Part shown: piece by piece, positions 6,827-10,754 of the stretch | Numbering within the stretch: the stretch's first letter is position 1 | Layout: each line of letters opens with the position of its first letter | Assembly: GCA_002309375.1 (NCBI GenBank) | Contig: DBXK01000026.1 | Location: 14,390 to 25,143, forward strand | Direction of reading: 5' to 3' | Length of the DNA stretch: 10,754 nt | Origin: Christensenella sp. UBA1214 | GTDB lineage: Bacteria > Bacillota > Clostridia > Christensenellales > CAG-138 | Position numbers and translations under genes: made by a program | Notes under the pieces: model-generated | What the model was told of the DNA's origin: nothing | What the model saw: only the letters and a program-made list of their open reading frames with translations | Database searches by the model: none

Positions 6827-9412
6827 TCAATTCTGAGCGGGGAATGAACCGATGATATGCATCGCATAGCGCAGGATGAATATCGCGTCGGTGAAATTGA
6901 CGTTGCCGTTGCCGTCAACATCCGCAACGGTGAGCGCTTCACCGCTGAGCTGCGCGATGTTCATCGCGTGGCGGAGGACATGGATAGCGTCGGTCGCGTT
7001 GACCGCACCGTTGAAGTCCACGTCACCGAGCAAATGGCTGTTCGGATCCTGCACGTAGTAATGAGGCGTCTCGAACATGAAGTCCTCATCGTCGGCACTC
7101 TGCCATGCAGGCGTTATAACTGCGCCGTTTAACTTGACTGTCGCATCCGAGGGAATGACGTAACCGTCGTCCCAGCGAATCCTGAAATACGCATAGTAAA
7201 AGCCGTCCTCGTGCTCAAAAACGTCACTCGAGGAGAGGGAATGGTTGTTTCCGTTGTTATACCAGTACCAGATGAAGAAAGTGACAGTGTAATGCGCTCC
7301 TTCTGGAACAGTGATGTTAAAAGAGGGATGCTCGCCCCAGACCGGCTCGACGAAACCGTTGAGCTCGACCATGGTTATGTTGGGATCGTCAACGGTGTAT
7401 CTTGCCGAGTAGACGACGTAATATGTGTAATTGCCTTGCTCGTGGTATTCGGTGAACGAAACGAGGTCCTCTCTTCCGTTGATGCGGAAGGTCACCTCAT
7501 CCGCGAATGAATAACCTGTATCCGCAAGGATCAGGAAGACCTGATAGTATTGATAATTCAAGTTATCGAATACTGCACCTTCCGGCATTGTGGAGGCGCC
7601 GGATTCGGGATCGTAATATGCCCAGGTACGGTTATTGAGAGTATAATGCACGCCATCGGGAATGTACTGATCGGTATTGTTCGGCGAAGCGCCGTAGACG
7701 GGCGGAACGAAGCCAAAGATCTCAACGGTGTCGATCGGCGCCGGCGCTTCATCAGTGCCAAAGAACTCGACAGCATCGAGGCGGAGCATGGTCTGATTCG
7801 TGCAGTTGTAGTGGCGGAAAGCGATGTAGATACTCTGGCCGGCATAATTATCGAGGTCGACGCTGTAAGTCTGATATTCACCGTTCGTAGTGAATTCGTT
7901 CGAGATGGAGGTCCAGCTGCCGCCATTCAGGCTTGTGCTGTAGTACACACGGAAATGCTCCTGATTCTGGCTGTCCGGGCCGAGGCCGCCCATATGGAAG
8001 GTCAGCACGTTCTGATAGGCCTTCAGCGGGATCGGACCGACGATCGCGAAGTTATCCGGCGTCAGTGCATTGCCGTTCATCTGCGAAAGGGAAGCGAAGA
8101 AGCCGGAACCCTCGTAGGCGTAAGGCGCGTTGCCTTCGTTATAGACCCAGATCCACTTGTTGCCGTCGCCGTCGTTATCGGCAGTGTACCAGCTGGAGCG
8201 CCAGGAGGGATTGCCCGAGCCGTCATCCTCGAAATAATCGCCGCGGATCAGGTTCTCTTTCTCGCCCTTAACGAGGCGTACGTTGTTGATCGCGAAATAG
8301 TCGCCGTTCGGGTTGACGGAGCTGTCCTTCGAGTATGTCCAGGTGAGGCTGTAGGTGCCGTCGCTCGGGAAAGTATAGCTGTAGGTTTCCCAGCTGTCGT
8401 TCTGATGTGCGCCCCAGATCTGCACATCGGTGCCGTTGACGTTGAAAATGCATTTATCCCAGATGGTTTTCGAGCCCTCGCCCCAGGCTTTGTAATCGAA
8501 CGTGAGCGAATCGCCGCCCTGAACGTTGACAGAGGAGGTGAGGGTGGAGGTGGAGCTCGCAGTGCCTCCGTTGGTGCTCTTTACGTAGGGCTCGGTGCCG
8601 TCGTACGCGACCTCCCAGGGATAGCTGCCATCCGAGGAGAAGAGCAGATAGTTTCCGGGAGCGTTGGCCGCGGAGTTGAGCGAATCGGGTTCATTTGCCC
8701 AAAAGCGGACGTAGTCCACGGCGAGCATGAACTGATCGGTGCAGTTGCAGTGGCGGAAGGCGATATAGACGGTCCTGCCGCCGAAGGAGCTGAGGTCGCA
8801 GGTCGCCTGCTGCCAGGCATTTGTCGTCATAGTCTCAGAGAAAAGCAGCGTCGCGCCGGACATGGTCCTTGTTGTTGCAACGTAGACCTCAAGATGATCG
8901 GCGATAAAGTCCGGGTCCGTACCTGCATAATAGAAGGTTACATAGGGATGCAGCGCGGCCGAGGGGAGCGTTACGCCGGGGGATACGGCCCAGTTATCGG
9001 GCGTCAGCGCCGAGTAGGTATCGTTGCTGTAGGATTCGGAGGTGATAACGCAGTTGCCGCTCACTGCGCCGCCGGCGTCATCCCAGAACCAGTTATAGCC
9101 GTCGCCGTCGGTATCGTATAGCGCCCATTCATTCGTGAATTCGGAGTTGGAGGAGTATTCGAAGTCGTAGGTCTGAAATACTGTTGCGCCTTTCGTGGGT
9201 TCGGATTCTTTCGCGGTCAGGGGGGTTATATTCTTCAGAGTGATGATATCGGGTTCTTCTCCGGGCGCCGCAGTCAGGTCGATTGCGGTTTCCGGCGCTT
9301 TGGCGGGGGGTTGCTCTTCCGCGGCAGCCGCTGTCTGCGCGATTGCCGAAATCGGTATCAGCGACAGCACTAATGCGGCTGTGATAAGAAGGCTGATCAG
9401 CTTCCTTTTCAT
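6827..9412 (-). CDS. Secreted multimodular dockerin protein (two anchor-J-like, one A, two B modules, dockerin)
   Basis: Encodes 861 residues. The signal peptide spans about 1-25 (MKRKLISLL, AIA cleavage site), then an Ala/Pro/Glu-rich linker runs to about 75. The modules in order are: choice-of-anchor-J/cleaved-adhesin-like (82-238; DTDGDGYNW, RHCNCTD), an 'A' module (246-383; ASSTST, KDSSVNPNGDYFAINNV), a second anchor-J-like module (390-552; DNDGDGNKW, RHYNCTN), two 'B' modules (560-675 and 680-787; GFV.PV.G..P and .PEG/.PDG motifs), and a two-repeat dockerin, GDVDFNGAVNATDAIHVLR (796-814) and ADVDGNGNVNFTDAI (830-844). No catalytic residues are recognised. It is a shuffled paralogue of the 700-residue protein on the other side of the amylase. 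Probable roles are carbohydrate or surface binding within a cohesin-based complex (inference). The start at 9412 is fixed by AGGAGG and the signal peptide; the frame runs open upstream to 9583, but that lies upstream of the promoter. Confidence 0.93.
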   Translation of the reverse strand: MKRKLISLLITAALVLSLIPISAIAQTAAAAEEQPPAKAPETAIDLTAAPGEEPDIITLKNITPLTAKESEPTKGATVFQTYDFEYSSNSEFTNEWALYDTDGDGYNWFWDDAGGAVSGNCVITSESYSNDTYSALTPDNWAVSPGVTLPSAALHPYVTFYYAGTDPDFIADHLEVYVATTRTMSGATLLFSETMTTNAWQQATCDLSSFGGRTVYIAFRHCNCTDQFMLAVDYVRFWANEPDSLNSAANAPGNYLLFSSDGSYPWEVAYDGTEPYVKSTNGGTASSTSTLTSSVNVQGGDSLTFDYKAWGEGSKTIWDKCIFNVNGTDVQIWGAHQNDSWETYSYTFPSDGTYSLTWTYSKDSSVNPNGDYFAINNVRLVKGEKENLIRGDYFEDDGSGNPSWRSSWYTADNDGDGNKWIWVYNEGNAPYAYEGSGFFASLSQMNGNALTPDNFAIVGPIPLKAYQNVLTFHMGGLGPDSQNQEHFRVYYSTSLNGGSWTSISNEFTTNGEYQTYSVDLDNYAGQSIYIAFRHYNCTNQTMLRLDAVEFFGTDEAPAPIDTVEIFGFVPPVYGASPNNTDQYIPDGVHYTLNNRTWAYYDPESGASTMPEGAVFDNLNYQYYQVFLILADTGYSFADEVTFRINGREDLVSFTEYHEQGNYTYYVVYSARYTVDDPNITMVELNGFVEPVWGEHPSFNITVPEGAHYTVTFFIWYWYNNGNNHSLSSSDVFEHEDGFYYAYFRIRWDDGYVIPSDATVKLNGAVITPAWQSADDEDFMFETPHYYVQDPNSHLLGDVDFNGAVNATDAIHVLRHAMNIAQLSGEALTVADVDGNGNVNFTDAIFILRYAMHIIGSFPAQN

Positions 9413-9420
9413 GATATTTT

Positions 9421-9426
9421 CCTCCT
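9421..9426 (-). promoter_or_regulatory. Ribosome binding site that fixes the start of the 861-residue protein
   Basis: AGGAGG on the minus strand, eight bases before the ATG at 9412, directly ahead of a clear signal peptide. This rejects the upstream in-frame ATG at 9583. Confidence 0.9.
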
Positions 9427-9443
9427 GTAAGAATTTACAATAC

Positions 9444-9464
9444 ATATGATATAATGTATCATAT
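9444..9464. promoter_or_regulatory. Palindrome at the transcription start of the 861-residue protein gene
   Basis: ATATGATA, five bases, TATCATAT: perfect 8-bp arms lying at and just after the predicted start (about 9460). The position fits a repressor operator. The left arm with its flank (ATATGATATAAT, 9444-9455) is identical to 4721-4732 in the amylase promoter. Confidence 0.5.
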
Positions 9465-9466
9465 AA

Positions 9467-9495
9467 ATAATAACATACCAAAATACTCATGTCAA
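9467..9495 (-). promoter_or_regulatory. Sigma-A promoter of the 861-residue protein gene
   Basis: On the minus strand, TTGACA (9490-9495), 17-base spacer, TATTAT (9467-9472). The -35 is perfect and the -10 matches five of six. The leader is about 48 bases. Confidence 0.85.
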
Positions 9496-9680
9496 CCGCA
9501 TATAAGCCTTCCTGCTGAAAAACCAGCTTTCGATCCGTTATTGAACTGAACGAGCCGCCGGCAAACGGTCTGATTCCACTCACCGCGAAAGGTTTGGCAC
9601 GGCTCTGCAGCGGCGAAGACGGTCCCGCCGACGCGATCCTCGTTAAGCAGGCGGTACCGGGGGCGTGTCGTATGCAAAAA
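9496..9680. other. Intergenic stretch with no recognised content
   Basis: This is part of the 347-base gap between the 861-residue protein gene and the MarR gene; the rest of the gap holds the promoter, palindrome and terminator listed separately. Reading frames cross it on the minus strand but have no ribosome binding site and no recognisable protein motif. No strong hairpin or repeat was seen here. It may be a decayed gene remnant, but nothing shows this. Confidence 0.5.
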
Positions 9681-9719
9681 CAAAAGAACCGCTTCCGGGA
9701 AGCCGGAGGCGGTCTTTTG
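9681..9719 (-). terminator. Rho-independent terminator of the MarR gene
   Basis: The arms 9681-9698 and 9703-9719 pair around a GAAG loop with one bulged A and one G-U pair. On the minus strand the stem is followed by a T5 run. It lies about 40 bases after the MarR stop. Bases 9688-9714 match 6781-6807 at 26 of 27 positions. Confidence 0.88.
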
Positions 9720-9759
9720 ATTTGGACAGGTTATTTTCGGCTTTTCACATTTGCCGTTT

Positions 9760-10443
9760 TCAGTCCTCCCTCGGAATGAAGCGGTCCGGGCGGCCGCTGC
9801 GGTCGAACATCTCTTTGCGCTCGGCAAAGAGTTTTTCGCGCCAATCCGCGCAAAGCTTCTCGAGCAGAGAGACGAGCTGCGCTTTTTCGTCGTCGTTCAG
9901 CGCCGAGAAGAGCTCGGGCTTGTGCTGCCTGCTTTCATCGAGATGCGCTTTTCCGCTCTCAGTCAGGTGTACGTCCGCGGTGCGGCGGTCCTCGGCGCTC
10001 TCGGTACGGGTGATCCAGCCCGAGCGCTCCAGCTTGCCGATGAGCTCGCTTGCGGAGCCGGGCTGGATGCCGAGCTTTTCGGTCAGCTCACGCTGCGTCA
10101 TATCGCCGTCATGCGCAAGGATCGCAAGGATCCTGTGCTGCCCGCCGCGGTATTCGAAGAAGAAGCGGTTCATGCGGTGGACGCGGTGGAACAGCATGCC
10201 GAGCTTGGCGTCGTTGTCAAGCGTGCGATAGGTCTCTTCATCCATCGGGCGATGAGGCCCCATATGCGGACCTCTTCCGCCGTGGCAGGGCCCGCCTTCG
10301 CCGCGGCCGTGATCCGGGCGCCCATGCCTTTCGCAGCAGCCCTCGCCGTGTTCGTGGTTCATATGCCAGCGGTTTCCGCAGGAATGGCCGCCGTTGCCGT
10401 GGCCGCAGCAGTTGTTTTCGGTTTCATTATTTATTCTGCACAT
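9760..10443 (-). CDS. MarR-family transcriptional regulator with His/Cys/Gly-rich N-terminal extension
   Basis: Encodes 227 residues; typical MarR proteins have about 140-160. Residues 1-66 are an extension with 10 His and 7 Cys plus many Gly (for example NCCGHGNGGHSCG), which looks like a flexible metal-binding segment. Residues from about 68 form the MarR core. The winged helix spans about 100-165, with TQRELTEKLGIQPGSASELI as the helix-turn-helix and AEDRRTADVHLTESG as the wing with its conserved DRR. The last ~60 residues are helical and should complete the dimer interface. It probably acts as a dimeric repressor in the cytoplasm. Two copies of one palindrome frame its own promoter, so it very likely represses itself. 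The start is supported by AAAGGAG (10453-10459) nine bases upstream. It is transcribed alone and ends at its own terminator. The ligand is unknown; metal or thiol stress is a guess from the extension. Confidence 0.93.
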   Translation of the reverse strand: MCRINNETENNCCGHGNGGHSCGNRWHMNHEHGEGCCERHGRPDHGRGEGGPCHGGRGPHMGPHRPMDEETYRTLDNDAKLGMLFHRVHRMNRFFFEYRGGQHRILAILAHDGDMTQRELTEKLGIQPGSASELIGKLERSGWITRTESAEDRRTADVHLTESGKAHLDESRQHKPELFSALNDDEKAQLVSLLEKLCADWREKLFAERKEMFDRSGRPDRFIPRED

Positions 10444-10465
10444 ATTCTTTTTCTCCTTTCATATT

Positions 10466-10479
10466 TCAAGGTACCTTGA
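10466..10479. promoter_or_regulatory. MarR operator 1, perfect palindrome
   Basis: TCAAGGTACCTTGA is a perfect 14-bp palindrome that touches the downstream end of the marR -10 and covers the transcription start. Its match to operator 2 supports a dimeric regulator binding both. Confidence 0.8.
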
Positions 10480-10507
10480 TAATAACACAGGCCTGGCAAT
10501 TTGTCAA
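10479..10507 (-). promoter_or_regulatory. Sigma-A promoter of the MarR gene
   Basis: On the minus strand, TTGACA (10502-10507), 17-base spacer, TATTAT (10479-10484). The -35 lies partly inside operator 2 and the -10 abuts operator 1, so a bound repressor would block RNA polymerase. Confidence 0.88.
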
Positions 10508-10517
10508 GGTACCTTTA
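10504..10517. promoter_or_regulatory. MarR operator 2, one mismatch
   Basis: TCAAGGTACCTTTA matches operator 1 at 13 of 14 positions. The two centres are 38 bp apart. It overlaps the -35 hexamer of the marR promoter. Confidence 0.78.
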
Positions 10518-10543
10518 AAAATTTTTTTAAAAATAGTATTTGA
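10514..10543 (-). promoter_or_regulatory. A/T tract upstream of the marR -35, UP-element-like
   Basis: Almost pure A and T directly upstream of the -35 on the minus strand, in a GC-rich genome. Such tracts bind the RNA polymerase alpha subunit and raise promoter strength. Part of it overlaps operator 2. Confidence 0.45.
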
Positions 10544-10648
10544 TTGCGTTCAGAAGAAAAAACGAGAGCCAAGGACGGGAGATTGAAGGCGATGAATCAA
10601 AGCGCTAAAACAGAGAGCCCAGGATGAAAAAAGTGGGTGATGGGAATC
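10544..10648. other. Right-end stretch without a convincing gene
   Basis: A short frame at 10592-10627 (11 codons) overlaps by ATGA with a frame from 10624 that stays open to the window end. Neither has a well-placed ribosome binding site or a recognisable motif. Two similar short strings, GAGAGCCAAGGA (10564-10575) and GAGAGCCCAGGA (10613-10624), sit 49 bases apart. The stretch could be part of a dispersed intergenic repeat continuing past the window. Confidence 0.4.
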
Positions 10649-10708
10649 GTTTTTGCACATTGCTCTCGCTGCTTGCTCATTCCGCTGCGCAGCTCGGCGT
10701 GCAAAAAC
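10649..10708. repeat. Inverted repeat with 10-bp perfect arms
   Basis: GTTTTTGCAC (10649-10658) and GTGCAAAAAC (10699-10708) are exact reverse complements, 40 bases apart. The interior includes GCTGCGCAGC, itself a palindrome. No T-tract ends it. It may be a structured RNA or the end of a mobile or repeated element. Confidence 0.6.
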
Positions 10709-10711
10709 CCG

Positions 10712-10752
10712 GCCGCGGAAAACGCAATACTGTTGCGTTTTCTGATCGCGGC
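10712..10752. repeat. Strong two-part hairpin at the window edge
   Basis: GAAAACGCAA (10718-10727), TACTG loop, TTGCGTTTTC (10733-10742): a perfect 10-bp stem. Outer arms GCCGCG (10712-10717) and CGCGGC (10747-10752) also pair, leaving a four-base bulge (TGAT) on one side. The window ends two bases later, so a following T-tract on the plus strand cannot be judged; on the minus strand the stem is followed by CGGGTTTTT. Confidence 0.65.
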
Positions 10753-10754
10753 TT

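Noticed and set aside
5098..6942. 614-codon minus-strand frame
   Set aside because: Antisense to the amylase and crosses the terminator hairpin at 6776-6811; no domains.
7550..9121. 523-codon plus-strand frame
   Set aside because: Antisense to the 861-residue dockerin protein; no ribosome binding site or recognisable motif.
9427..9455. Plus-strand promoter using TATAAT at 9450-9455
   Set aside because: No acceptable -35 at 16-18 bases upstream and no plus-strand gene follows.
9413..9583. 57-residue N-terminal extension of the 861-residue protein from an ATG at 9583
   Set aside because: The promoter (9467-9495) lies inside the extension, so it would not be transcribed; AGGAGG and a signal peptide mark 9412 as the start.
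9492..9827. 111-codon minus-strand frame overlapping the 3' end of the MarR gene
   Set aside because: It crosses the marR terminator, has no ribosome binding site, and half of it is an out-of-frame reading of the MarR gene.
10624..10754. Open plus-strand frame to the window end starting MKKVGDGNR
   Set aside because: No spaced ribosome binding site; it runs through both inverted repeats, which better explain the sequence. It could be revisited if the sequence beyond the edge is known.

Overview
The window reads as chromosomal DNA from a GC-rich, uncultured gut-type member of the Clostridia (Firmicutes). The grounds are type I dockerin repeats on three exported proteins, strong AGGAGG-type ribosome binding sites, sigma-A promoters with 17-18 base spacers, and a GH13 amylase of the Bacillus subtilis AmyE type. 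The exact family cannot be set from the sequence. No tRNA, rRNA, transposase or CRISPR array was seen.

Layout. At the left, on the minus strand, is a two-gene operon: a sodium/phosphate symporter fused to a PhoU-like cytoplasmic domain (426-2273), followed by a small three-helix membrane protein (34-429) coupled to it by an ATGA stop/start overlap. A 238-base divergent intergenic region carries a promoter on each strand. Next come three secreted dockerin proteins. First is a 700-residue non-catalytic modular protein (2512-4614, plus), ending in a cUUCGg terminator. Second is an alpha-amylase with a starch-binding-like module and a dockerin (4831-6759, plus). Third, convergent with these, is an 861-residue non-catalytic modular protein (6827-9412, minus), separated from the amylase by a bidirectional hairpin with a perfect 16-bp stem. 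On the far right, on the minus strand, is a stand-alone MarR-family repressor with a 66-residue His/Cys/Gly-rich leader (9760-10443). Its promoter is framed by two copies of one palindrome. The last ~200 bases hold no convincing gene but contain two large inverted repeats.

How the genes may work together. Dockerins bind cohesins on scaffold proteins, so the three exported proteins are candidate parts of a cell-surface starch-degrading complex (amylosome-like). The amylase supplies catalysis. The two non-catalytic proteins are built from the same three module types in different order and are probably binding or structural parts; that role is inference. No cohesin or scaffoldin gene lies in the window. 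Each dockerin gene has its own promoter with a nearby palindrome, so they look separately transcribed, possibly by different regulators. The phosphate operon and the MarR gene show no visible functional link to the dockerin genes.
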